Shown here piece by piece: positions 1 to 5,234 of a DNA stretch of 5,595 nucleotides. Both the position numbers and the translations under genes were made by a program. The notes beneath the pieces were generated by a model that had not been told where the DNA came from, made no database searches, and worked only from the letters and a program-made list of their open reading frames with translations. The DNA is from Thermoflexus sp. Its GTDB lineage: Bacteria > Chloroflexota > Anaerolineae > Thermoflexales > Thermoflexaceae. The DNA lies in assembly GCA_017743605.1 (NCBI GenBank), contig JAGHYO010000161.1:1-5595 (forward strand). The letters run 5' to 3'. The stretch's first letter is position 1. Each line of letters starts with the position of its first letter.

Positions 1-74
1 CTCATGGCATAAGAAAGATAGGCCTGTTGGACCTCCTCCTGGATCCCTATGGTCTGGATGCGCTCCACCGCCAT
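1..74 (-). CDS. gyrA: DNA gyrase subunit A, N-terminal fragment (runs off left edge)
   Basis: Reading the minus strand from the ATG at 74-72 gives 24 codons plus two bases before the window edge. The peptide starts MAVERIQTIGIQEEVQQAYL and continues SYAM. This matches the N-terminal helix of type IIA topoisomerase A subunits, where an acidic EE/EM stretch and Y-L-x-Y-A-M-S lead into the conserved VIVxRALPD segment, which lies outside the window. GyrA forms the DNA-cleaving half of gyrase (A2B2), which introduces negative supercoils; the catalytic Tyr is not visible here. An AGGAGG Shine-Dalgarno (plus-strand cctcct, 79-84) sits 4 nt before the ATG and supports this start. ParC is the main alternative, since 24 residues cannot separate the two; GyrA is the likelier guess because many bacteria of this kind carry only gyrase. 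The gene is on the same strand as the isoprenoid genes but separated by 250 bp, so it is probably transcribed independently. Confidence 0.85.
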   Translation of the reverse strand, partial: MAVERIQTIGIQEEVQQAYLSYAM

Positions 75-93
75 CTCGCCTCCTCGCGCAAAA

Positions 94-152
94 GGGGAAA
101 GGATTCGCACGGATGTAGTTTAACCCGCGTGGAGCGTGGGGAAAGGATCCGC
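94..152. repeat. Duplicated 15-nt motif upstream of gyrA
   Basis: GGGGAAAGGATTCGC at 94-108 and GGGGAAAGGATCCGC at 138-152 differ at one base and start 44 bp apart, in the same orientation. On the minus strand they read GCGAATCCTTTCCCC and GCGGATCCTTTCCCC, at 20 and 64 bases upstream of the gyrA ATG. They could be paired regulator sites or a local duplication; nothing in the sequence says which. Confidence 0.55.
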
Positions 153-155
153 TCG

Positions 156-180
156 AGGGGCGACCTGCTGGGTCGCTCCT
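156..180. other. Stem-loop upstream of gyrA
   Basis: AGGGGCGACC (156-165), loop TGCTG (166-170), GGTCGCTCCT (171-180). As plus-strand RNA this is a 10-bp stem with one G-U pair. As minus-strand RNA, the direction of the flanking genes, it has one A-C mismatch. It lies 82-106 nt upstream of the gyrA start and about 145 nt past the prenyl synthase stop. No T-run follows it on either strand, so it is a weak terminator candidate. It could instead be a leader hairpin or operator. Confidence 0.4.
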
Positions 181-324
181 ACCGGGCACGCATATCCGGA
201 ACCCCTCACCCAGGAACCGATCCCCCGACGCCTTTATTGGTCCCGCACCCGGAGAAACTGGAAAGCCCGGGATCCCACCATCGGCGGGGTAGGGCGGAGC
301 CTCCGTTCTCACTATAAAGGCCCA

Positions 325-1332
325 TCACCGGGATCGGGAGAGCAGGGCCATGGCGAGCTCCCGGAGCGCCTGCCCGTAGGGATCCCTCAGCCCGGCCCGC
401 TCCAGGGCCTCCAGAGCCTGTCGGGTGAACGACGCGGCGGCGGCCTCCGCCTCCACCCGAGCCCCGCACGCCTCCAGGTCCCGGAGCAGGGCCTCCAGCG
501 GGGTGTCCGGCGCGCGGTAGCGTTCGGCGAACCCCGGAGCCCGCTCTATGGCGTAGATCACCGGGAGGGTCTTCTTGCGCGTCCGCAGGTCATCGGCCAC
601 GGGCTTCCCGGTGGCCGCCGGATCCCCCCAGATCCCCAAGAGGTCATCCCGGACCTGAAAGGCCATCCCCAGCGCCTCCCCGAAGGCCTCCAGCTCCTGA
701 GGAGGGAAGCCCGCCAGGCGCGCGCCGATCCCCACGGAGGCCGCGAGCAGGGCGGCGGTCTTGCCCCGGATCATCTCCAGGTAATCGGCCGCCGTCACGC
801 GTTCGGCGGCCTCAAAGGCCAGATCGAAATGCTGCCCCTTGGTCAGCATCAGGCAGGCCGCATCGAAGCGCTCCGCCACCTCCAGGATGCGCCCTGCCGA
901 GACCCCTCGCTGGCGGAGGCGCCAGAGGGCGCGATGGGCGATGGCGAACAAAGCGTCCCCCGCGTTGATGGCCTGGGCCACTCCCCACAGGGCCCACACC
1001 GTAGGACGGCCTCGGCGGGTCTCGCTGCGGTCCTGGATGTCGTCGTGGATCAGGGAGAAATTGTGGAGGAGCTCGATGGCCGCCGCCGCAGGCAAGGCTT
1101 GGGCGGGGTCCCCGCCGCCAGCGGCGCAGGCCAGCAGGCAGAGCATAGGGCGGATCCGTTTGCCGGCATCGACCCGGGCTGGCCGGAGCTGCGCATCGGC
1201 CCACCCTAAGTGATACATCAACATCCCGTAGAAGAGCCGCTCCCCGGGATGGGTCGGCTCCCCCACCGCCTGGCGCATCTCCGCCTCCAGGGGCAGCGCC
1301 CATTCTGCGAAAAACGATTCCCACGAGCTCAT
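325..1332 (-). CDS. Short-chain polyprenyl (probably geranylgeranyl/farnesyl) diphosphate synthase
   Basis: This 335-residue protein is a full-length trans-isoprenyl diphosphate synthase, which condenses IPP onto allylic diphosphates in the cytosol. Visible family motifs are AGKRIRP (56-62, IPP/diphosphate binding), the first aspartate-rich motif DDIQD (97-101) followed by RR at 106-107, KGQ (165-167), GKT (190-192), and the second motif FQVRDDLLGIWGD (225-237). The second motif has the DDxxGxWGD form seen in many actinobacterial and Chloroflexota enzymes, not DDxxD. Phe92, five residues before the first Asp of DDIQD, is aromatic. In archaeal-type GGPP synthases this position limits chain length, so C15-C20 products are likely; this is an inference. 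Mg2+ would be held by the Asp motifs. The ATG at 1332 has a GGAAGG 4 nt upstream and lies 38 bp after the fni stop, so the two genes probably form an operon. Product length cannot be fixed from sequence, so no symbol is given (ispA, idsA and crtE are the options). Confidence 0.92.
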   Translation of the reverse strand: MSSWESFFAEWALPLEAEMRQAVGEPTHPGERLFYGMLMYHLGWADAQLRPARVDAGKRIRPMLCLLACAAGGGDPAQALPAAAAIELLHNFSLIHDDIQDRSETRRGRPTVWALWGVAQAINAGDALFAIAHRALWRLRQRGVSAGRILEVAERFDAACLMLTKGQHFDLAFEAAERVTAADYLEMIRGKTAALLAASVGIGARLAGFPPQELEAFGEALGMAFQVRDDLLGIWGDPAATGKPVADDLRTRKKTLPVIYAIERAPGFAERYRAPDTPLEALLRDLEACGARVEAEAAAASFTRQALEALERAGLRDPYGQALRELAMALLSRSR

Positions 1333-1370
1333 CCGGCCTTCCGCTCCAGCGTGTTCGCAGACTGCCCCGC

Positions 1371-2390
1371 TCAGCGCTCCTCGATCAAGGGAACGCGACG
1401 CAGGGCGTCGAGGTTTCGCGCCCCGACACAGAACATGGCAATGCGCAGCTGGCGGGTGATGATCTCAATGGTCTCCAGCACCGCCTCCGCGGAGACCACC
1501 GCCGCGCGCAGGAAAGGCCCGGCCATCCCAATCAGAGAAGCCCCTAGGGCCAGGGCCTTGGCCGCTTCCACGCCATCCCGGATCCCTCCGCTGGCGATGA
1601 GGGGGAGACCGGGCGCCCCCCGGCGAGCCATCCGGAGGGCCTCGACGGTGGAGATCCCCCACTCCCGGAAGGCAGCGGCCACCTGCCGGTGCACCTCGTC
1701 CGGCGCCCGATGCAGCTCCACTTGGCTCCAAGAGGTCCCCCCGGCCCCGGCAACGTCGAGGGCCGCCACGCCGGCGTCGGCGAGGAGGCGAGCGACTTCC
1801 TCCGAGATCCCCCACCCGACCTCCTTCGCCACCACGGGGACCGGGAGGGCGCGGCACACGGCTTCGATCTTGCGCAAGAGACCTGAGAAGTCGGTATCCC
1901 CTTCCGGCTGAAGGGCCTCCTGCAGCGGGTTGAGGTGCAGGATCAACGCGTCCGCCTGCGCCAGCTCGACCGCCCGCTGGCAGTGATCCGCCGTGTAGCC
2001 ATAGTTCAGCTGCACCGCCCCCAGGTTCGCAAACAACAGGATGTCGGGCGCGTAGCGACGGACCTGAAAGGTGGGCAGGAGCTCCGGGCGCTCTAGGACG
2101 GCGCGCATGGAGCCCAGGCCCATGGCGATGCCCCGGGCCTGGGCAGCCTCCGCCAGGTTCCGGTTGATGCGAGCGGCCTCCTCCGTGCCGCCCGTCATCG
2201 AGGAGATCAGCAGCGGGGCCTTCAGGGGCTTGCCGAAGAACGTGGTGGAGAGATCCACCGCTCGAAGGTCCAGCTCGGGAAGGGCCCGATGGATGAACCG
2301 CAAGCGCTCGAATCCGGTGGTGAGCCTCCCAAAGCTGACATCTTCCTCCAGATTGATCCGGATGTGATCCGCTTTCCGCTGTGAGATCAT
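1371..2390 (-). CDS. fni: Type 2 isopentenyl-diphosphate delta-isomerase (FMN-dependent)
   Basis: The 339-residue protein interconverts IPP and DMAPP using reduced FMN, NADPH and Mg2+; it is unrelated to the type 1 Nudix isomerase. Family motifs are all present: RKADHIRI near the N-terminus (R5, K6 substrate contacts), SSMTGG (63-68, FMN), GLGSMRA (91-97), HLNPLQE (152-158, with Gln157 and Glu158 at the substrate/Mg2+ positions), KEVGWG (189-194), GAGGTSW (215-221), SGGIRDG (267-273, phosphate binding) and ALGA (281-284). Length fits the family (about 340-350). The frame is open further upstream to 2507, but those 39 residues are low-complexity and unlike the family. The ATG at 2390 starts exactly at the conserved region and has a purine-rich GGGGAG 11 nt upstream. 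It is the first gene of a probable two-gene operon with the prenyl synthase: it makes the allylic starter that the next enzyme extends. A strong promoter lies upstream (2503-2532). Confidence 0.96.
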   Translation of the reverse strand: MISQRKADHIRINLEEDVSFGRLTTGFERLRFIHRALPELDLRAVDLSTTFFGKPLKAPLLISSMTGGTEEAARINRNLAEAAQARGIAMGLGSMRAVLERPELLPTFQVRRYAPDILLFANLGAVQLNYGYTADHCQRAVELAQADALILHLNPLQEALQPEGDTDFSGLLRKIEAVCRALPVPVVAKEVGWGISEEVARLLADAGVAALDVAGAGGTSWSQVELHRAPDEVHRQVAAAFREWGISTVEALRMARRGAPGLPLIASGGIRDGVEAAKALALGASLIGMAGPFLRAAVVSAEAVLETIEIITRQLRIAMFCVGARNLDALRRVPLIEER

Positions 2391-2426
2391 CGAAGGACGC
2401 TCTCCCCTCCCCCTGAATCGATGCGC

Positions 2427-2452
2427 GACCGACCCACTGCTGCCGCTCGGTC
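2427..2452. other. Small inverted repeat in fni leader
   Basis: GACCGA (2427-2432) and TCGGTC (2447-2452) form a perfect 6-bp inverted repeat around a 14-nt loop, within the predicted untranslated leader of fni. It could be a leader hairpin or an operator half-site pair. At this GC content a 6-bp repeat can also arise by chance. Confidence 0.2.
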
Positions 2453-2502
2453 TCGACGCGTAACATGCGCTGCCCAATGGTGTTTGAACCCAATGGCGAC
2501 TC

Positions 2503-2532
2503 ATCATACTTTGGCGCGGAGGGGCATGTCAA
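2503..2532 (-). promoter_or_regulatory. Sigma-70-type promoter for fni operon
   Basis: On the minus strand a perfect -35 box TTGACA (plus-strand tgtcaa, 2527-2532) is followed by an 18-bp spacer and a -10 box TATGAT (plus-strand atcata, 2503-2508), one base off consensus. Transcription would start near 2496, leaving an untranslated leader of about 106 nt before the fni ATG. The frame extension of fni into this element is another reason to reject the longer start. Confidence 0.75.
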
Positions 2533-2574
2533 GGACAGGACCCCTGGGGCGTGTCCGGAATCCCAGAGGCCGCC

Positions 2575-2602
2575 TTGGCGTCCCCCTGGCGCTGAGTAGA
2601 AT
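2575..2602 (+). promoter_or_regulatory. Sigma-70-type promoter for acpP
   Basis: TTGGCG at 2575-2580 (four of six consensus bases), a 16-bp spacer, then TAGAAT at 2597-2602 (five of six). The start point would be near 2609, giving a short leader of about 22 nt that contains the acpP ribosome binding site. It faces away from the fni promoter; the two -35 boxes are 42 bp apart. Confidence 0.65.
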
Positions 2603-2630
2603 CCTAAACAAATGCGAACAGGAGGTTTCC

Positions 2631-2870
2631 ATGAGCGCAGTGTTCGAACAGGTACGGGACGTCATTGTTGAGGTGCTCGGGGTGCCCCCGGAGAAGGTGA
2701 CCCTGGAAGCTCGCTTTCGGGAGGATTTAGAGGCCGATTCCCTCGATCTGGTGGAGCTCATCATGGCCCTGGAGGAGCGTTTCGGGGGCGAGATCTCCGA
2801 TGAGGATGCCCAGAAGATCACTACCGTGGGAGAGGCGGTGACCTACATCGAGAAGCACATGGCGAAGTAA
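2631..2870 (+). CDS. acpP: Acyl carrier protein
   Basis: This 79-residue acidic protein has the normal length and pattern of type II fatty-acid-synthase acyl carrier proteins. The invariant DSLD motif is at 36-39, and Ser37 is the predicted attachment site for 4'-phosphopantetheine. Flanking conserved features are FREDLEAD before it and the VELIMALEERF helix II after it, then the acidic EISDEDAQKITTVGEAV stretch and a helix IV with YIEKH. It shuttles growing acyl chains on the cytosolic fatty-acid synthase and donates them to lipid acyltransferases. The ATG at 2631 has a textbook AGGAGG (2620-2625) 5 nt upstream; the open frame reaches back to 2421 but that part overlaps the promoter and looks non-coding. 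No other fab gene is next to it, so it is transcribed alone, divergently from fni. Function is certain as a carrier protein; housekeeping fatty-acid use is likely. Confidence 0.97.
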   Translation: MSAVFEQVRDVIVEVLGVPPEKVTLEARFREDLEADSLDLVELIMALEERFGGEISDEDAQKITTVGEAVTYIEKHMAK

Positions 2871-2957
2871 ACCCGCCCTCCCTGACCCCTGTCCAGCGGC
2901 ATCCGGAACCCTGGCGCACCGGCTGCATCCTCGAGTGCCCTTCCCCTGGACCTCTCG

Positions 2958-2998
2958 AAGGGGCTGGGGCGGAGCGCACCGATCCCGCCCGGCCCCTT
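2958..2998 (+). terminator. GC-rich hairpin downstream of acpP, possible terminator
   Basis: AAGGGG (2958-2963) pairs with CCCCTT (2993-2998), and GGGCGG (2967-2972) pairs with CCGCCC (2985-2990). Together they make a 12-bp stem with a small 3x2 internal loop and a 12-nt apical loop, starting 88 nt after the acpP stop. There is no T-run after it, so termination would depend on the hairpin alone or on Rho. AGGGG (2959-2963) can alternatively pair with CCCCT (2943-2947), giving two mutually exclusive folds. Confidence 0.3.
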
Positions 2999-3158
2999 CC
3001 CACCTCCCGACAGCGCGCAGGGCGTGGATGGGATTTCCCTCCTGAAACCCGCTTCAGAATCCAGAGCCTTTTGTGGTGAAACGAGCAGGAGCAGCGGGAG
3101 CCGTCCTCGAATGGGGACATGAATACACGAAGAGGAGGGGGCTAAATTCACAGATGGC

Positions 3159-3198
3159 CCCCGGAACCAGGCCTTACGAGCGACCGGGAAGGCCGGGG
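3159..3198 (+). other. Bulged GC-rich stem-loop in intergenic region
   Basis: CCCCGG (3159-3164) pairs with CCGGGG (3193-3198), or alternatively GGCCTT (3170-3175) pairs with AAGGCC (3189-3194) with CCCC/GGGG outside. Either fold gives about 10 paired bases with a 7-nt one-sided bulge. It competes with an upstream stem, GGGGGC (3137-3142) with GCCCCC (3157-3162). Function unknown. Confidence 0.3.
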
Positions 3199-3252
3199 TT
3201 CGCCCTCGACGTCGGCGTCCGAAGTTCGCGGGCAGCCCAACGGGAAGCGCCA

Positions 3253-3282
3253 GGGCCATCCACAGCTGGGGCCCGAGTTTTT
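3253..3282 (+). terminator. Intrinsic terminator
   Basis: GGGCC (3253-3257) pairs with GGCCC (3270-3274), and CCA (3260-3262) pairs with TGG (3267-3269) around a CAGC loop, leaving a 2-nt bulge. This 8-bp GC-rich stem is followed three bases later by TTTTT (3278-3282). It is the only hairpin in this intergenic stretch with a T-run and would stop rightward transcription from acpP or from a small RNA, about 410 nt past the acpP stop codon. Confidence 0.55.
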
Positions 3283-3309
3283 GAGTTGACTTCTGATCGC
3301 TTCTAAAAT
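3281..3309 (+). promoter_or_regulatory. Sigma-70-type promoter for the membrane protein/ABC operon
   Basis: TTGAGT (3281-3286), a 17-bp spacer and TAAAAT (3304-3309, five of six consensus). The start point would be near 3316, about 127 nt before the first gene. The -35 box overlaps the T-run of the preceding terminator, so one transcription unit ends where the next begins. Confidence 0.65.
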
Positions 3310-3327
3310 GGGCAGGGCGGCTTTTTC

Positions 3328-3442
3328 CGGGAACAATATCCCGCATCCGCTCGTCGTTACAGGAGAAGGACCGCCGGGGGCGCGGTGGCATCGGGACCCG
3401 CGCCTCCAAGACAGGCCTCTTCCAGAGAAAGGAGGTCTTCCG
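3328..3442 (+). promoter_or_regulatory. Structured 5' leader that can pair the ribosome binding site
   Basis: Three consecutive hairpins fill the predicted leader. The first is CGGGA (3328-3332) with TCCCG (3339-3343). The second is GGGGGCGCGG (3376-3385) with CCGCGCCTCC (3398-3407), 10 bp including one G-U and a 12-nt loop. The third is AGGCCTCT (3413-3420) with GGAGGTCT (3431-3438), 8 bp including two G-U pairs. The third holds most of the AGGAGG ribosome binding site (3430-3435) in its stem. This arrangement would allow translation of the next gene to be switched by temperature, a ligand or a protein. No known riboswitch consensus is recognised. Confidence 0.35.
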
Positions 3443-4303
3443 ATGCGTCGGCGCACCACATGGATCGGAGTGGTCTTGCTGGCCCTCTCCGCCCTTTCCG
3501 TGATCCTCTCTCCTACCCTGCGGGCCGCGGCCCATGACTTCCTCCAAGGATTTCGTCTCCGACGCCTGATGGTCGTCCCATATACCCTCTCTCTCAACCA
3601 GGACACGGCCTGGACTCTGCATCACATTCTGGAGGGCGATCTCTCCTTTGAGTCGCCGGAGGCCCGGCCGGTCCAGAGCCTCGCTGAAGCAGAAGAAGCC
3701 CTGGGGTTCCCGGTCCGCCGCCCGGCCGGAGTGGATGACTTCGTCCTAATGGACGTATCCCCTGGGGCCTCCATACAATGGACGGTGAACGTGGGGCGCC
3801 TGCGAGAGGCCCTGCAGGCCGCCAGCGCGGAGGACGTAGAAGTTCCGGAGGTCCTGCAGGGGACGGTGATAACGGTTACCGTGGGGCCGATCTTCTTCGG
3901 GAGCTTCGAGTTCCAAGGCGCTATCTATGCATGGCTCCATGCGGCCCCGCCGGTTTACACCATGCAGCCGAAGGGGGATGTGCGCCCGCTGGCGGAAGCC
4001 GCCCTCCGGCTGATCGGCATGCCAGCGGCGGAGGCCCGGCGCCTGGCCCAAACGGTGGACTGGGGGACCACTCTGCTGTTGCCGATCCCCTTGGGCCCCG
4101 GGATAACCCTCGAAGTGGAGCCGCGCTCCCTGGGCGATCGGGAGGCCACCCTCTTCACCTTCCCTGAGATGGTTCACACGCCGAGCGGGGAGGCCCTCCC
4201 GGCCCGAATGCTGCTCTGGAGCGACGATCTCGGGATCTACCTGATCGGCGGTCCCAACGCGGATCCGGAGCAGCTGCTCCGGTGGGCCCGCTCGCTCCGG
4301 TGA
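3443..4303 (+). CDS. Membrane-anchored extracytoplasmic protein, anti-sigma-factor-sensor-like (DUF4367 style)
   Basis: The 286-residue protein begins MRRRTTW, then has one hydrophobic segment (about 7-26) with positive residues in front, so it is N-in with the rest outside the membrane. The soluble part has two features typical of the extracytoplasmic sensor domains attached to anti-sigma factors in Chloroflexota and Firmicutes (DUF4367-like). One is an early LAEAEEALGFPVRRP block (80-94), the other a C-terminal block with LLWSDDLGIYLIGG and then DPEQLLRWARSLR. The cytoplasmic zinc-finger domain that would bind a sigma factor is absent, and no sigma gene is visible. The ATG at 3443 has AAAGGAGG with 7-nt spacing after AGGAGG and starts right at the membrane anchor; the frame opens back to 3308, but that part is the structured leader. 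It lies 19 bp before an ABC ATPase on the same strand, so it may sense envelope state for, or be part of, that transporter. The family resemblance is from memory of motifs; exact function is unknown. Confidence 0.75.
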   Translation: MRRRTTWIGVVLLALSALSVILSPTLRAAAHDFLQGFRLRRLMVVPYTLSLNQDTAWTLHHILEGDLSFESPEARPVQSLAEAEEALGFPVRRPAGVDDFVLMDVSPGASIQWTVNVGRLREALQAASAEDVEVPEVLQGTVITVTVGPIFFGSFEFQGAIYAWLHAAPPVYTMQPKGDVRPLAEAALRLIGMPAAEARRLAQTVDWGTTLLLPIPLGPGITLEVEPRSLGDREATLFTFPEMVHTPSGEALPARMLLWSDDLGIYLIGGPNADPEQLLRWARSLR

Positions 4304-4322
4304 GCCGCGAGGACGCCCGGGG

Positions 4323-5234
4323 ATGGCAGGCGCCTGGGCCATCGAAGCGAAGGGGTTGCGGAAAGAGTTCTCCGGACGGGTGGCCGTAGCGGATCTCACC
4401 CTCCAGGTGGCGGAGGGGGAGATCTTCGGCTTCCTGGGCCCCAATGGGGCCGGGAAGACGACCTCAGTGAAGATGCTCTTGGGCCTGATCCGCCCCACCG
4501 CCGGGCGCGGATGGGTGCGGGGTCGCCCCCTGGGGGATCGAAAGGCCCGGCGGGAGATCGGCTTTCTGCCCGAGGGCTTCGCCTTCCCGGACTGGCTCAC
4601 CGCAGAGGAAGTCCTCTGGTTCCATGGGCGCCTTTCCGGGGTGGACCCCGCGCGCTTGCGGCAGCGGATCCCAATGCTGCTCGAACAGGTCGGGCTGGCC
4701 GCCGACGCCCGACGCCCCATCCGCACCTTCTCCAAGGGGATGCGGCAGCGCCTGGGGCTGGCCCAGGCCTTCATCCACGAGCCCCGCGTGGCCTTCCTGG
4801 ACGAGCCCACCTCGGGCCTGGATCCTGCGGGGCGGATCCTGGTTCGGGATTTCCTGCTGGCCCGGAAGGCGCAGGGGGTCGCGCTCTTCCTGAACTCCCA
4901 TCTCCTCAGCGAGGTCGAGCGGGTTTGCGATCGCGTTGCCTTCATCAAGGGCGGCGTTGTGGTGGAAACCCTGGACCTGCGGGAGGCCGCGGCCGCCCTT
5001 GTGACCCTTCGGGTCCGCCCGAGCGCTCCGGAGTTGAAGGCCGCGCTGCGGGAGTGGGGAGAGCTTCTTGCCTTCGCCGATGCCCAGATCACCCTGCGCC
5101 TGGCCCCCGGGCGACGTCCAGCGGATCTGGCTCGCTGGCTCATCGGGCAGGGCCTGGACCTGGAAGCCCTGATCCCTCAATCCCTCTCCCTGGAGGACGT
5201 GTTCCTCCGGGTGGTGGGGATGGAGACCGGATGA
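4323..5234 (+). CDS. ABC-2-type transporter ATP-binding protein
   Basis: The 303-residue protein is a complete ABC ATPase of the NatA/CcmA-like group that powers ABC-2 export permeases. Its motifs are Walker A GPNGAGKTT (39-47), signature FSKGMRQR (136-143), Walker B VAFLDEP (156-162, catalytic Glu161), D-loop SGLD (164-167) and H-loop His193. The usual Q-loop Gln is Glu84 (GFLPE), a substitution often seen in this group. Residues from about 220 form the C-terminal extension common in these exporters, ending in LSLEDVFLRVVGM. The ATG at 4323 has GAGG 10 nt upstream and follows the membrane-protein gene by 19 bp, so the two are probably co-transcribed. It should work as a dimer on the inner face of the membrane with a permease, but none is visible: the ATGA at 5231-5234 overlaps its stop as a start codon would, yet that frame stops after five codons. 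The substrate is unknown. Confidence 0.93.
   Translation: MAGAWAIEAKGLRKEFSGRVAVADLTLQVAEGEIFGFLGPNGAGKTTSVKMLLGLIRPTAGRGWVRGRPLGDRKARREIGFLPEGFAFPDWLTAEEVLWFHGRLSGVDPARLRQRIPMLLEQVGLAADARRPIRTFSKGMRQRLGLAQAFIHEPRVAFLDEPTSGLDPAGRILVRDFLLARKAQGVALFLNSHLLSEVERVCDRVAFIKGGVVVETLDLREAAAALVTLRVRPSAPELKAALREWGELLAFADAQITLRLAPGRRPADLARWLIGQGLDLEALIPQSLSLEDVFLRVVGMETG

Larger units (their letters stand above)
75..324. other. Intergenic region between prenyl synthase end and gyrA start
   Basis: No credible gene lies in these 250 bases. Reading frames that cross it have atypical protein composition and are shadows. It holds a near-perfect hairpin (156-180) and two copies of a 15-nt motif (94-108 and 138-152), described separately. 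On the minus strand I cannot pick out a convincing -35/-10 pair for gyrA; a weak -10-like TAAACT lies at about plus-strand 117-122 without a good -35. The region must contain the 3' end of the isoprenoid transcript and the gyrA 5' leader, and possibly the gyrA promoter. Confidence 0.6.
2871..3442. other. 572-bp intergenic region with hairpins, terminator and promoter
   Basis: No credible protein gene lies here. A minus-strand frame runs through it, but it lacks a ribosome binding site, has unbiased composition and overlaps the next gene. Several strong hairpins lie in it (2958-2998; 3137-3162 overlapping 3159-3198; 3042-3057), followed by an intrinsic terminator and a promoter that nearly touch. 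I do not recognise RNase P RNA, tmRNA, SRP RNA, 6S RNA or a tRNA in it. It either carries a long acpP 3' untranslated region or a small RNA gene. Confidence 0.5.

Noticed and set aside
136..1209. Long plus-strand open frame (357 codons) opposite the prenyl synthase
   Set aside because: It is the antisense shadow of a gene with clear family motifs. Its own protein is Gly/Pro/Arg/Gln-rich with no motif, as GC-rich antisense frames usually are.
2391..2507. Longer fni start at 2507
   Set aside because: The extra 39 residues match no family feature and would overlap the -10 box of the predicted promoter. The ATG at 2390 begins at the conserved N-terminus.
1465..2532. Second minus-strand frame of 355 codons overlapping fni
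   Set aside because: It is a shifted-frame shadow of fni, full of Gly/Arg/Pro, with no ribosome binding site.
2421..2630. Upstream extension of the acyl carrier protein frame to 2421
   Set aside because: It crosses both promoters, resembles no protein family, and the ATG at 2631 has a perfect ribosome binding site and normal ACP length.
3137..3162. GGGGGC/GCCCCC hairpin as a terminator
   Set aside because: Only 6 bp around a 14-nt loop with no T-run, and it competes with the following stem.
3286..3309. TTGACT (3286-3291) as -35 box with TAAAAT
   Set aside because: The spacer would be 12 bp, too short; TTGAGT at 3281-3286 gives 17 bp.
3308..3442. Longer start of the membrane protein at 3308
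   Set aside because: It has no Shine-Dalgarno, overlaps the -10 box, and would put 45 non-hydrophobic residues before the anchor. The ATG at 3443 has AAAGGAGG and begins at the membrane anchor.
2843..3625. Minus-strand frame of 260 codons across the intergenic region
   Set aside because: No ribosome binding site, no recognisable domain, basic/Pro-rich composition, and it overlaps acpP and the membrane-protein gene in antisense.
3746..5143. Minus-strand frame of 465 codons opposite the membrane protein and ABC ATPase
   Set aside because: Arg/Ser/Pro-rich antisense shadow of two well-supported genes.
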